NCBI GenBank assembly: GCA_025200525.1
Contig: CM045761.1
Coordinates: 134,418,223 to 134,482,222 of the forward strand
DNA length: 64,000 bases
Source of the DNA: Camellia lanceoleosa
Taxonomy: Eukaryota; Streptophyta; Magnoliopsida; Ericales; Theaceae
Direction: 5' to 3'
Within the stretch, counting starts at the first letter, position 1. Each line of letters starts with the position of its first letter. Below are positions 47,271 to 59,516 of this stretch, in pieces. Made by a program: the position numbers and the translations under genes. The notes under the pieces were generated by a model that was not told the origin of the DNA, made no database searches, and saw nothing but the letters and a program-made list of their open reading frames with translations.

Positions 47271-47504
47271 AATGAGATTCATTATTTTATGTAATGATTT
47301 ATTAAATAGGAGTGTAAGCGGTTCAGTTAGACTAGGGTTGAGGAAAAATTTAGGCCAAGTTTGACAACCTCAAAAAAAGTCAAAAGTTACACAAAAAGTT
47401 AAAAAGTTATCATTATTCACACAAAAAAATATTAAAAAAATTAATAAACAAATATTAATACAAATCAAAAGTTTGAAATGATGACTGACGTGATGAGAGG
47501 TACC

Positions 47505-49511
47505 TATAGCGACCCCGGTCTTTTTCCTATTTGATTATTGTATCCGGACTTACGTTCCGTGGATTCTGCTGTTATATTTCTTGTTCTTTAATTTCTCATT
47601 TGAGTTATAGGATGTGTTGGGCAGGTTTGTTTCAGGCTGGTTGGGTTCGGAAACCAAATCTTGCTGTCCAGTTGTTGAGTTGGTCGCTCGAGCGAGGGTT
47701 TGGTCGCTCGAGCGAGGGTTGAGTTTTGTCTCTAGTGGCTCGAGCCAGGGTTTCTTCGCTCGAGCGAGTGATTGCGTCTAGTGTAGACCTGAGAGCAGCG
47801 TGTCTTCGCTCGAGCGAGATTTTCTTCGCTCGAGCGAGCGAGGTGTATGTTGAAGTTCTTCGCCGAGCGAGCTTGTCGCCGAGCGTGCTTCGGGTTGCGC
47901 ACTGAAGCATCGAGTTCTTGGCTCGAGCGAGATTTTCTTCGCTCGAGCGAGTATTTCTTGTGTCTGGTCGCTCGAGCGACCATGTCTTCGCTCGAGCGAG
48001 CCTGTCCAGTTTAAATACGCAGCAACAGTTTTAAAACGTTTTTTTTTTATAACTTTTGATCCAGAAACCCTAGTTACGACCATTCTCTCTCCAAACTCAC
48101 CTTCTCTCCTAGGTTTGATCTAGTTAGGGTGTGTTTTTACCCTAGTTCCTTCATAAATAAGTTAGAGGAGAGTGAGGGCTTTCATTTAACCGGAGCAGTT
48201 GTTGATTTGGAGCATTTTGGAGTTTCGAGCATCCTCCTTGTCTTCTTCTTTTGGGTTCTTCGCATTAAGGTAGGGATTTCCTACTCCACGTATACGTTTT
48301 AATCCTTAGTGTTGGTGTCTTGGTATGTGGGGGGTGGTTTGGTAAATTTTGGGGAGAAACCCTAGGGTTTGTCGTAGATTAATTCATGTAATTAATTGAA
48401 AGGAGAATTGTGTATTGGATAAATTCATGAGATTTGGGAAATTTGAGATTAATTGATTTAGTTGGATATTTAATCACTCATCTGTGAAATTGATATTATA
48501 TATGTTGTGATATTTATTTCTTGCTTAGAAATAATTGTTTTGGGCTATCGGTGGAGGATAGCCAGTGATTGTTATAGACCTTGCATGTGGCATAGGTATA
48601 ACTGGAATTTAGTCATTTATGTTGACTGTTGAATTAATACAGAACATTACTTGTATTAATTATGTGTTGTATATAGCAAGTATTATTTATGTTGCATATG
48701 CATTTGGTTTTGGAGGAGATAGGGGATGAACTCCACGGTTTAGGGGAAGATAAGAGATGGACCTCTAAACCGAATTTGTTGGGAGGAGATAGGGGATGGA
48801 CTCCAGTAGCATCACTTATGTGTGTGCTTATTGATAATAGAATTATTTCTATTTGTTATTGATATGATACATCACCACCATGTGTATCAGTTGGGAAGTA
48901 TGGAAGTGAAGTTGATTGTGATTGATGTAACACCAGCTAGTGTGTTTATTATGTTGTAAGAAAGATTTAACCTGATTTGTTACCCTTGTTAAGTTGTTTG
49001 GCCAGGTTCTGAGTCTTGTCAGTATAAATGGAAAGTGAATTGTGTCATAGACCATGTGTCATAGGCAATGTAGGCATTCGTGTCTTAAAATTGAGAATTT
49101 TTATCTTGTGTTGACCATGTATCGAATACTAATGCTTTAGTTAATTCTTATGCTTGGTTTAGTATTTTTCTACTGGGCTGTGGCTCACCCTATATGGGAA
49201 CTTCATTTTTCAGGTTCAGGTGGTTCACTCCCTCCAAGGACTTAGCTTGTGAGGAATTGAATTGGAAGACTTGTTTTATTTTTATTTGTTTTATTTGAAC
49301 AATGTAATCTTTCAAGCCTAGGGCTTTATCTGTTTTTGAGTTAGAACTCAGTGAATTGTGTCCAAGTGTTGGCTTGGCAAGATGTAAGCCTGTAGGGCAC
49401 TTTCTGATGTTTTATTTCATAATACTCTGATGGATGGACTTATATTATTGTTCTAATATAATGATGCATGTTTATATTATTTATTATGGGTTTATTTTTG
49501 AGGGCGTTACA
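47505..49511 (+). mobile_element. Solo LTR of a Tekay-like gypsy element
   Basis: It starts TATAGCGACCCC (a G-to-A change from TGTAGCGACCCC) and ends GGGCGTTACA. It is flanked by GTACC at 47500-47504 and 49512-49516. At 2,007 bp with no coding region, it is what remains after LTR-LTR recombination. A run of CTCGAG palindromes lies at 47681-48001. The termini resemble the LTR at 10425-12999 but the interiors differ, so it is another family of the same clade. Confidence 0.88.
47681..48001. repeat. Array of CGCTCGAGCG palindromes in the solo LTR
   Basis: Ten CTCGAG cores occur in 320 bp, eight as the perfect 10-bp palindrome CGCTCGAGCG and mostly in the context CTTCGCTCGAGCGAG. Spacing is irregular (about 20-60 bp). 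The array is CpG-rich in an otherwise AT-rich region. Confidence 0.95.
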
Positions 49512-49559
49512 GTACCAGTGACGGAGAATTTTTTTTTTTTATAGTAGAATATTCATAGT

Positions 49560-50110
49560 AAAGTTGGGCCCGTAGGGGCCCACCATGGGTTCCCGTTTTG
49601 ATAATCTGAACCGTTTAATATGTAGAACTCGTCTAGTACTATATGCCTGTACAAAATCACGTCTATCGGATATCGTTAACTATATGATCAAATCAGTTTT
49701 GTTACAGTTAACAGTTAACAAAAAAAAATAACATGATCAGATAGCTATCGATATCCAAACAACGTGATTTTTTACAAGCATATAGTACTCGACAAGTTCT
49801 ACACATTGAACGGTTCTGATTAGAAAAAAAAGACCCGTGGTGGACCCCCACGAACCAAACAACAACATCCAATCAATCACCGAGAATGAGACAATATTTT
49901 CTCATCACTCACCCAGCCGGCTCCTCTCTCCCTCCGTACGGCCTCCTACCTTATCTTTCCCTACACACTTATTTATACAATTTTTTAATACACATTTTTT
50001 TTTTTATAAAAAGTCAAAAAATTAACCCAAACATCTATATTTTTTTTCTTCAACTTTTTAATCTAAAAAGACAAAAAGTACACTTATTTAAGACACCCCA
50101 AACAACCCCT
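49560..50110. mobile_element. Fold-back MITE, family A copy 4
   Basis: The left arm (49595-49690) has GATAATCTGAACCGTTTAAT, GTAGAACTCGTCTAGTACTA and CGGATATCGTTAACTATATG. The right arm (about 49735-49830) is the reverse complement. The outer right end ACACCCCAAACAACCCCTAA matches the 16.6-kb copy. Confidence 0.65.
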
Positions 50111-50119
50111 AAAATTTAG

Positions 50120-52100
50120 TACTGAATTGAACCCTTCGATTTTGTTAATTGAGAAACTGAGTCTCATCACATGCTGTGATTCAATTTTGTCTGTTTTTCA
50201 ATTTATAAATGAAAATTCACATAAGGCTTCAAGGATTTTATAAAAATCTATGGTGGAGCATATTCAATAAATATCTTCTCTTATAATCTTTATTACCAAA
50301 AGTGTAACATTGATTATTTATCTTGGAATATTATAAAATTTAATTAAAATATAATATTTTAATCAATATATAATGTTTTAAAATCAAAATGAATCTTGCA
50401 TTATAAAAATTAACTAAAAATTAAGACTCTGTTTGGAACGATTCTAAAAATCGTTTTCTACCATTGAGTTCGCGTATGGTGTTTGGATAGAGTTGTGGAA
50501 TTAATTTTTCACAACTCTGCAGAAAACTCTGTCAAACAGAACGCGATTTTCAATTTTTTTTCCCCGAAATTTGGCCTAACTGGTTGACTGGAACAACAAT
50601 TTTATTTTTATTTTTTGCAATTGATATGTTAATTTTTATATATTCGAAAAAAATATTTTCTGAATTTTTTAAATTTTTTTGTGTTTCAAAATAATTTTGA
50701 GTTGTATATTTGGTTATGAGTTGTAAGTTTTTGTATCAAATATCAAATGTTACATCAGAAATTCCCCACTCAATTCAAAACTCTTTTCAAAACTCTTTCA
50801 CCAAACAAATTTTCCACACTCAAATCATAATTTCAAACCTCACAAACTCAAAATATAACTCATACTCCCAAATCATAGTTACAAAACTCTATCAAACGCA
50901 ATCTAAAATTTTGAACCATCGATTCTGTTTAATCACCATATCTACGTCACTAATGACCCGATATAACCGTAGAATAAATAACAGGGTTTGGTTATGGTGT
51001 GCAACTTACACCTTACACATTATACTTTACACTTACACCTTACACTTACACATTTTGTGAAAAATTAAACCTTACACTTACACCTTTTTTGAGGTTGCAT
51101 ATCATATGTAACCCACTTACACCTTACACCTTACACTTATACCTTATACTTATACTTACACCTTACACTTACACTTTTTGTGTAAGTGGCACATGGTGTG
51201 TAATTACACACTTAAGAAAAGTCCTAAATAACATAACGCACCATTACTTTATTTACATAGATATTAAATTCTAATTAGGGAAATTGAGAACGTCGTTCCT
51301 TTCACACTCCAATTAAGCAAATAATTCTTCATGAGTGTGAAACCAGGGCTTAAATTTCATCCATTGAAAAAAAGTAGTGGTTCAATTTTTAAGTCAAATC
51401 TTTGATGCTACTTTTTAATGTTTTTGAAGTCTATGAGATACAATAAAACCTATCAAATCTAGGCCCACATAATTGACACAAATCACATTCATGTTTTCAA
51501 TTATTGTAATAAAGTAATTTGTGGGTATGTGGTCTCTGCTGCCCGAATAATCTACACCACTCACTATAATAATTGATTTTGGCTATTTCCTTAAGGGTGA
51601 AATAATAATAAATTCTAAAATATGATTTTATAAATTATTTAATTTTTATTTTATAAACTTAAAGATTTCATTAAAGTATAAATTACATAAATGGATAGTT
51701 ACTTATACGGTTGCGTTTATATTTTGAGGAATAAAAATAGATTTCTCTAAATATGAAATTACACATTTAGACAATTCGTACTATAGAAGTTTTGGATTTT
51801 TTTTTCTCTTTCTACGAACAACAAAATAACACTCCAATATAATGTACTAAAAAATTTCTTAATGTACTTTTTCCAAATATGACAATGTAACACGCCAAAA
51901 AATTTCATTAGTATACTTTTTCCAAACGTAACACTGAAATATAAAATACTCCAATGTAATAACAATATATATATATATAATTTATTAATGTATTTTTCTC
52001 AAACGTAACACTCTAATCATTGTAATACATTAAAACTCCAAATGTGAAATAAGAATTAAAATTAATCACACATTACAATTACACCAGCATTACCAAAATA
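50120..52100. other. Non-coding interval with MITE-like and CTTACAC-rich DNA
   Basis: A MITE-like segment lies at about 50428-50910, with CTCTGTTTGGAACGATTC at one end and ACTCTATCAAACGCAATCT at the other. A stretch of short CTTACAC-type repeats runs from 51008 to 51190. No genes seen. Confidence 0.55.
51000..51215. repeat. CTTACAC/ACCTTACACTTAC simple repeat
   Basis: Interspersed units of ACACCTT, ACACTT and ACACATT recur about 20 times on the plus strand. Ends carrying TGGTGTGCAACTTACACC and its near-inverse GTGTAAGTGGCACATGGTGTG frame the block, so it may be a MITE filled with its own terminal motif. Confidence 0.7.
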
Positions 52101-52640
52101 CACTACAAAAATTTTGAGTTTTTGCGACGGAAAATACTCTTAATGTCGTCTCAAAAAACTTTTAGGGACGTCAAGGGGGGTCACAATAGAGGGTATTGCA
52201 AAAAGGTTTTTGCCGTCACCTTTTTTTTTTTTGCGACGACAAATGTTGCATTTTGTAACGGCATTTTACTGTTGCCTATAATATCTAAAAAATGAAGACC
52301 TTTTGTGACGACACTATTTTACCGTCACTAAAATTTTTATTTGAGACGGCAAAAATTTCTATCGCAAATTGTTTTTTTTTGCGATAGCGTATGACTTTTG
52401 CAACGGCATTGAATATGTCGCCAAAAAAACCTTTTGCTTTTTTTTGCAACGGTGTGGTGCCGTCGGAAAATAATAATAATAATAATAATTTAAAATTTAA
52501 AATTTAAAAAAAATACCTATTTTTTACGATGGTTGTGGTTCCGTCGCAAAAAAAGAAAAAAAAATGTAATAAAATTATTAAAAATATTAAAATTACCTAT
52601 TTTTTTTAAACAATGTTATGCCGTCGGAAAAAAAAATGCA
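52101..52640. repeat. CACTA subterminal repeats (GCGACGGCA)
   Basis: TGCGACGG, TTGCAACGGCA, GTGACGAC and CCGTCGCAAA variants occur about a dozen times in both orientations, with A/T runs between. In En/Spm such subterminal repeats bind the element's TNPA protein; here that role is inferred. Confidence 0.75.
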
Positions 52641-52833
52641 ATGAAATTATTAAAAATATTAAAATTACCTGCATTAAATGAAAAATAATTGAAAAACAAG
52701 CCAATAATTGCATAATAATATAAAAATTCCTGTAAATAAATAACAATTTCTCCATAATAAAAATATTATTGCAGTCATACATCAACAAAATTACCCCACT
52801 ACATAATGTTCCATAATATATATATATATATAA

Positions 52834-54000
52834 CACTACAACAAATAGCAGAATTGGCGACTAAAGTTTCTTTTTTCGTCGCTGAAAGTAGTAGAATTGG
52901 CGACTAAAATAGAATTAGTCGCCAAAATTGGTCACTTTTGCCGACTAAAACAGTTTAGTCGCCGAATACAAGGTTTTTAGCGACTAAAAGGCAGTTTAGT
53001 CGCCGAATGTGGGTGTTTTAGCGACTAAAGGCAGTTTAGTCGTCGAATGTGACAGTTTTTGGCTACTAAAATACTTTAGTCGCCAAAAGTGATGGTTTTG
53101 GAGACTAAAAAACAGATTGGTCGCCGATTGTAGGTGTTTTGCCGACTAAAAACATATTGGTCGCTGAAAGTGAAGTTTTTTGGCTACCAAAAAAAAATTA
53201 GTAGCTAAAAACTGAGTATTGGCGACTAAAATTCAGTTTAGTAACCAAAAGGTGACGTTTTTGGCGACTAAAAACAGGTTTCGTCGCCAAAACTGCATAT
53301 TTTTAATTGGAACTAATTTTTTTAGCGACAAAAAAAATCATTAGTAGCCCAAAATAATAGAATTGGCGACTAAATAATGGTTTTAGTCGCCAAAAGTGGC
53401 CTAAATTTTTTTTTAATAAATAATTTATTTTTTACATAATTTATATTGAATAAAAATAATTATATTTATATAATTAGTTTTGTATTAATACCGATTAATA
53501 TACTATATAAATAATATATATTGCATATACATTCATGTGATGTTACAGTGGCATAGTGGAGGGAGTGCTTGGTTAAAGGTTTAGAATGTGAAAGGGTTAG
53601 TGGTTCGAAACTCAGAAAATGCAAAGAAATAAGGTTTTTTTTTTTTTCTTCACCGAATTCCTTTGGCGACTAAAATTAGTCGTCGCCAAAAGTGTTGCTT
53701 TGGGCGACTAATCACTTTGGTCGTCGATTCATGGCTATCGGCGACTAAAATATTAGTCGCTGAATGTATAATTTCCGAAAGTGTAATTCACTATTGGCGA
53801 CCATCACTTTCGTCATTTGAAACACTGTTTTCTTGACTAAAACTTGTTTAGTCGCCAATACTTCTGCCGACGAAGTACTGGCGACAAAATGGGCGACTAA
53901 AAAATTTAGTTGCTGAATCTGAAAAATCCACTTTTGGCGACTAAAGAGGGACTTTTGGCGACTAAAAATTTAGTCGCCAAAGGTGATTTTTGTTGTAGTG
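52834..54000. mobile_element. Mini-CACTA, 1,167 bp, nested in the large CACTA
   Basis: It has termini CACTACAACAAA on both sides (reverse complement at the right: TTTTTGTTGTAGTG) with the 3-bp duplication TAA at 52831-52833 and 54001-54003. Both sides are filled with GGCGACTAAA and TTTAGTCGCC subterminal repeats, more than 20 in total. No transposase. The middle (about 53405-53650) is AT-rich and holds a Pol III-like cassette. Confidence 0.9.
53549..53648 (+). ncRNA. tRNA-like Pol III cassette inside the mini-CACTA
   Basis: A-box-like TGGCATAGTGG is at 53549-53559 and B-box-like GGTTCGAAACT at 53602-53612. About 20 bp later a T-run (53633-53647) could serve as a Pol III terminator. It does not fold into a clear tRNA that I can draw, so it is more likely a tRNA pseudogene or SINE head. 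Transcription is not shown. Confidence 0.45.
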
Positions 54001-54003
54001 TAA

Positions 54004-54285
54004 TGTTTAAATACATAATGTTGTTCATAATCCAAAATAACATAAACCAAAATTAAAAATTTTCCCCATCATTTTCCGCGGTACAAAAACAAAAATTAGT
54101 CGCATTCTTCACAGGCATGAAATCCACAAGAAGCAAACTCCTAATTCGGAAATATTTGAAAACAAAAAATAAAAATAATTAATGACAATATAATTATGTG
54201 TTAATAAGTTAATTACAAAAAAAAAACATAAAAATTTAACTATTGTACAATTACAAAGATAATTAAGTAAATAATTTTGTCCAAA
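54004..54285. other. Spacer between the mini-CACTA and the satellite array
   Basis: AT-rich internal CACTA sequence with no clear coding block. Confidence 0.5.
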
Positions 54286-56535
54286 TCGAAATTTGGCTCT
54301 AACTCCCAAACTGGGAACCCAATTCGAATCCCGTCTTCTCCCACAATTCTCTCATGCCAAGGCGGTCGTGTGTGCCAAGTTTCGTGCTAATCTGACGCCG
54401 TTTGATGATTTTGGGATATCAACACCTCGAATTCTAAGTTTTTAAAAAAATTAATTTGCTTAGAATGAAATCCGGCTCTAACTCCTAAACCAGGAACCCA
54501 ATTCGAGTTCCGTCTTCTCCCACAAGTCTCTCGTACCAAGGCGGTCGTGCGTGCCAAGTTTTGTATTAATCCGACGCCGTTTGGTGATTTTTGGGCTTTA
54601 ACACCTTGAACTCTAAGTTTTTTAAATAACTAGTTTGCGTAGAGTGAAATTCGACTTTAACTCCCAAACCGGGAACCCGATTCGAGTCTCGTCTTCTCCC
54701 ACAAGTCTCTCGTGCCAAGGCGGTCTTGTGTACCAAGTTTCGTGCTAATTCAATGCCATTTGGTGATTTTGGGGCGCTAACACTTCGATTTTTAAGTTTT
54801 TTAAAGAACTAGTTTGCCTAGAGTGAAATCTAGCTCTAACTCCCAAATCAGGAACCTGATTCGAGCCCGTCTCCTCCCATAAGTCTCTCGTGCCTAGGCG
54901 GTCGCATGTGCCAAATTTCGTGCTAATTCGACGCCATTTGGTGATTTTGGGGCGTTAACATCTTGAATTCTAAGTTTTTTAAAAAACTAGTTTGCTTAGA
55001 GTGAAATCCGACTCTAACTCCCAAACCGAGAACCCAATTCGAGTCCCGTCTTCTCCTACAAGTCTCTTGTGCCTAGACGGTCGTATGTGCCAAGTATTGT
55101 GTTAATCCGACGCCATTTGATGATTTTGGAGCGCTAACACCACAAATAAATTTTTTTTAAAATTAGTTTGCCTAGAGTGAAATCTAGCTCTAACTCCCAA
55201 ACCGGGAATCTGATTTGCGTCCCGTCTTCTCCTACAAGTTTTTCATGTCTAAACGGTCATGTGTGCCAAGTTTTGTGCTAATTCGACACCATTTGGTGAT
55301 TTTAGGGCGTCAACACCTCAAATTCTAAGTTTTTTAAAGAACTAGTTTGCCTAGAGTGAAATCCGGCTCTCATTTCCAAACCGGGAGCCCAATTTGAGTC
55401 TCGTCTTCTCCCACAAGTCTCTCGTGCCAAGGCAGTCGTGTGTGCAAAGTTTCATGCTAATCCGAAGCCGTTTGGTGATTTTGGGGCACTAACACCTCGA
55501 ATTCTAAATTTTTTAAAGGACTAGTTTGCCTAAAGTAAAATCTGGCTTTAACTCCCAAACTAGGAACCCAATTTGAGTCTCGTCTTCTCTCACAAGTCTC
55601 TCGCCCCTAGGCGGTCGTGTGTGCCAAGTTTTGTGAAAATTCGACGCCGTTTGGTGATTTTGGGACGTTAACACCTCGAATTCTAATTTTCTTAAAAAAC
55701 TAGTTTGCCTAGAGTGAAATCCAGCTCTAACTCCCAAATCGGAAACCCGATTTGAGTCCCGTCTTCTCCCACAAGTCTCCTGTGCCTAGGCGGTCGTGTG
55801 TGCCAAGTTTTGTGCTAATTTGACGCCGTTTGGTGATTTTGGGGCGTTAACACCTCAAATTCCAAGTTTCTTAAAGAACTAGTTTGCCTAGAGTAAAATC
55901 CAATTCTAACTCCCAAATCGGGAACCCGATTCGAGTCCCGTCTTCTCCCACAAGTCTCTCGTGCCTAGGCGGTCGTGTGTGCCAAGTTTCATGCTAATTC
56001 GATGTTGTTTGGTGATTTGGGGCGTTAGCACATCGAATTCTAAGTTTCTTAAAGAACTAGTTTGCTTAGAGTGAAATCTGGCTCTAACTCACAAACTGGG
56101 AACCTAATTCGAGTCCCATCTTCTCCCACAAGTCTATCGTGCCTATGCGGTTGTGTGTGCCAAATTTTGTGCTAATTCGACGCCATTTGTTGATTTTGGG
56201 GCGTCAACACCTCGAATTCTAAGTTTTTTAAAGAACTAATTTGCCTAAAGTGAAATCCGGCTCTAACTCCCAAACCGGGAATCCGATTCGAGTCCCGTCT
56301 TCTTCCATAACTCTCTCGTGCCTAGGCAATCGTGTGTGCCATGTTTCGTGCTAATTCGACACCGTTTAGTGATTTTAGGGCATTAACACCTCAAATTCTA
56401 AGTTTCTTAAGGAACTAGTTTGCCTATAGTGAAATCTGACTCTAATTCTCAAACCGGGAACCCGATTCGAGTCCCGTCTTCTCCAACAAGTCTCTTGTGC
56501 CAAAGCGGTCGTGTGTGCCAAGTTTCGTGCTAACA
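54286..56535. repeat. 179-bp tandem satellite array inside the CACTA element
   Basis: About 12.5 copies of a unit of roughly 179 bp. Landmarks per unit are GTTTGCCTAGAGTGAAATCC, CTCTAACTCCCAAACCGGGA, GAGTCCCGTCTTCTCCCAC, GGCGGTCGTGTGTGCCAAG and TTTGGTGATTTTGGGGCG. Units differ by roughly 5-15% with small indels and no obvious higher order. No unit has a conserved open frame. The array sits between the 3' subterminal region and the TNPA-like exons of the minus-strand element. Confidence 0.95.
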
Positions 56536-56840
56536 ATGGAAAATCCTTTGTCTTTCTTTCTAATTATGGAATTAACCTCTTTCATTTTGGGCTGTGTATA
56601 GTTAATGTATGGTTATTCTTAGCTTAGAATGCAAAGATACATTTCACACCTGATCTTTCGGTGGTGGTGTATATGGAGTCGCGTCTCCTACAAGTTCCTT
56701 AAATATCCGGTGGCCACTCGATGCATCAGGAGCCTATGACAGTGCATATATAATGTGTTAATCATATTCAAATTTTATTATACATATGTATATAAATGTT
56801 ATGTGAAAATTTAACTATCAAACTATTTAATTTATATCAA
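56536..56840. other. Short non-coding stretch right of the array
   Basis: No recognised feature; presumably the 3' flank of the TNPA-like reading (minus strand). Confidence 0.5.
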
Positions 56841-56842
56841 AC

Positions 56843-58218
56843 TTATCTGTCGGGATCCATACTTGCCCCCTGTGACACAAAGGCCATCATCTTAACTCTC
56901 ATATGTTGTAAATATATAGAGAACTCTGCTCGTATCTCCTCTTTTAGCTCCTCCCTCAACTCATCATTTAGCTCCACATGAACCTGCTTGGTGATTTGAA
57001 CAATAGTCGATAGCTGGGGTGTTAACCGTGATAGCCCAGCACCATTTTTATACATCGCGTTCCGAGGCACAGTTCTCTCGTAAGTACGACAATATCCATG
57101 TGAAAAATGGCATTCCTAGCCTCTAAAGTCCGGCAATCCTCAGGTAGCATAAAGAGTTGACGATTAAACTCATCCAGTATTGAATATGACATACAAGTAT
57201 ATGTGAAATTAATATGGTTGACACACAAAAAATATAAAATAAAATTTAAATTCAATGTTAGGTGTTTGGAAACTACCAAGGTCTGGATAACCTCAGGGTC
57301 ATCTGTTCTACGTATCATAAGCCAAACATTCATCTTATCAGTAGACTCTCCCTTGCTGGTCATCTAAATTTTTTTAGAAATATGAAAATTAGAATCCAAA
57401 TAATTTGCAAATATATAATGCTTTTTTATATACAAAAATAAAAGCAATAAAATATAAACCTCATGCCGGATCTGAGCAAAAGTAGTACGCCCTGTGGTAT
57501 GAGGTATGCCGTGAGCTCGCCGATTTTTAGCATTCCTAGTTGCAATCTTCTATAACAGATTCAACAAATGGTAGTTCATAAATATGATTTGCATGTTTAC
57601 ATATCATATATATAACTTGTTTGTATACCTCATTATCGAAAGTACACCAATACTCCACAAGTTCTTCCCACTAGCTTGGCACAATATGCAAAGGAACATC
57701 ATTCTTCAGATTAGGATCAGAACTTCTAGGCTTGAAATACTTGGTCTTAATCTTATTCTTGTGATCCTTCTATATGTTGTTGCAGGTTTTCATGCAGATT
57801 GGTTTATACTCCTCTGGACATACATTCAAATTGTCCTACAAAACACAATTTAAAAGTTTAAATAATAGTAACACAATTTTGAAATTTGAATTCTTAGACA
57901 AAAATATACTTTTACCTTTGCATCCTTCCAGATAGCATTAATAATATCGTCAGGCACTGTGACCCAGTCAAGAAAAGTAAGAAGAACAATATTACCATTG
58001 CGCACAATAATGCCAAGTTGAATAGTTAACTTAGACACATTATCCCTTATTGGGTAGTAATTTTCATCAAATTGCATGTCCAACTTTGTACCAGTACCCC
58101 ACTCCTTAATGCCCTTAGCACATCCTTTACTACGCCTAGTCGAGGTTGATGAAGAACTAACATGACCTGTGAGATACAATAAGAATAAATAATACACAAT
58201 GATAATAAAGAAATGCAA
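56843..58218 (-). pseudogene. Transposase_24 (Ptta/En/Spm, TNPA-like) remnant
   Basis: Right to left on the minus strand: a Ser-rich start, then DENYYPIRDNVSKLTIQLGI, VRNGNIVLLTFLDWVTVPDD and IWKDAKVKVYF (57850-58218). After a probable intron come IATRNAKNRRAHGIPHTTGR, TTFAQIRHE and SKGESTDKMNVWLMIRRTDD (57290-57550), the typical plant Ptta/En/Spm domain. A final segment, LDEFNRQLFMLPEDC, and a charged helical stretch (ELNDELREELKEEIRAEF) lie at 56843-57190. In CACTA elements this protein is thought to bind subterminal repeats. The pieces look like exons separated by short AT-rich introns, but at least one stop interrupts the readings. Confidence 0.75.
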
Positions 58219-58429
58219 ATTTAAATAATGTTAATATAAATCAAATTCTTATACCTGATATGGGCTGTGAAGAAGTCGAAGGGTCTGGAAGATACAATGA
58301 GAATAAACAAGTTATATATAATGAGAATAAATAAATGTATATTTAAATAATTTTCATACAAATCAAAGCAAATTTATATACCTGCGGTTTGTTGTGAATA
58401 TGATGATTCTAGTCGGGATGATAGCTACT

Positions 58430-58769
58430 GTGGTGCCACTGATGATGAATGCACCAATGGTGGACATGGAGGCTGAGTAGATGATAGCTGCTATAGTGCC
58501 AATGATGGTGGTCGATGCAGTGGCACTAATGGCCCCTCTGATAGTGGTCGATGTGATGCCTCTTCTAATGGTGGTGCCACTAATAGTGGTCGCTGCGGTG
58601 GTTGGTCAGATGGTAGTAACACTAATGGCCTCTCTGATGGTGGTCGATGTGATGCCTTCTCTGATGGTAGTGCCACTGATGTCCTCTTACGTACCACATC
58701 GGACATCATGCATAGGGGACGATCAGGCTTTCTCTTCCTTGCCATAATAATCTGTAAGCAATATGACAT
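58430..58769 (-). pseudogene. Low-complexity repeat exon of the CACTA second protein
   Basis: The minus strand reads MARKRKPDRPLCMMSDVV followed by Pro/Ser-rich repeats with EASHRP and EGPLVPL blocks. In DNA, imperfect units with TGGTGGTCGATG, TGCCACTAATG and TCTGATGG recur about every 60 bp. Probably an N-terminal linker of the TNPA-like protein. Confidence 0.5.
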
Positions 58770-59138
58770 TAATTGACATTAGAAACATAGAGAATGGTTT
58801 TGAATCAATTATAATATGACATTAATTGAACTATTATAATTACAAAGACAAAGTAAATTAAGAAACTGATGATTAAATACAACCTTGGCCTTAATTCAAT
58901 TACTGATGTTTATTAAATATCAGCCTATTTCAACATCAAGTGTTTCTCCTTCTGCGGCTTCCCTCATCAAACCAATTTCTTCATCACGAAGCATTATGTT
59001 TTCTTTCAATTGTTGGTTCATATATGGCTCGATTTCTAGATCAGTCGAATTCATATCAAATAAACCTCTTTGAGACATCTTCACAACCACTTGCCAGTCT
59101 GGTTCTAGCGGGTCTGCAACATACCAAACTTGCTCTGC

Positions 59139-59516
59139 TTAGGATGCCAAGATGAAAGGTTCATTGATAATTTGATCTTCTCGGTACAGTAAATGATTGA
59201 AGTTGACCAACGTAAAATTGAAAACATCTTCTTTCTTCCCGTGAATGTTGTTAATCCAATCACACTTAAACAATACATGCTTTTTCTCATTGGAATATCG
59301 AATCTTAACAATATCTGTCAATTGTCCATAATAGTACACAAATCCCACACGAGGATTCTTGTCTTTCCGACTAGCATAACTTATGGTATCTGCCTTCAAA
59401 GCTACACCACAATTTTGTGTGGCTCGACGGTCATCCATGGCTTTTAGTCGATACCGAAACCCATTCATTATATATTCGTTGAACCTCCTTGCCAGGTTAT
59501 GAGGACCATTTGCCAA
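59139..59516 (-). pseudogene. DUF4216-like CACTA domain
   Basis: A 125-codon open frame with RRATQNCGVALKADTISYAS, RVGFVYYYGQLTDIVKIRYS and HVLFKCDWINNIHGKKEDVF matches the DUF4216 pattern (CGV.V.A....ASAKD..P..G.V.YYG.L.DI.EL.Y) found downstream of TNP2 in plant CACTA elements. Function unknown. Flanking sequence continues the domain with interruptions. Confidence 0.75.

Larger units (their letters stand above)
44101..47346. other. AT-rich interval with SINE-like tails, no gene
   Basis: No gene seen on either strand. Long A or T runs occur near 44211, 44570 and 45185. Contains the SINE-like unit at 45590-45775 and tails ending TTATCAAAAA near 44205-44230 and 47205-47265. Confidence 0.6.

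Noticed and set aside
47632..48083. Three overlapping Arg/Ser-rich ORFs on the minus strand
   Set aside because: Caused by CTCGAGCGAG repeats, which read as LER/SSE/ARA in all frames within a solo LTR.
51000..51215. Interstitial telomere repeat
   Set aside because: Units are CTTACAC/ACACTT, not TTTAGGG or CCCTAAA.
52840..54000. CRISPR-like array, from regularly recurring TTTAGTCGCCAAAA
   Set aside because: Repeats are in both orientations, irregularly spaced and enclosed by CACTA ends; these are transposon subterminal repeats.
54286..56535. Tandem protein-coding repeats
   Set aside because: Frames are interrupted and not conserved between units; a non-coding satellite fits better.
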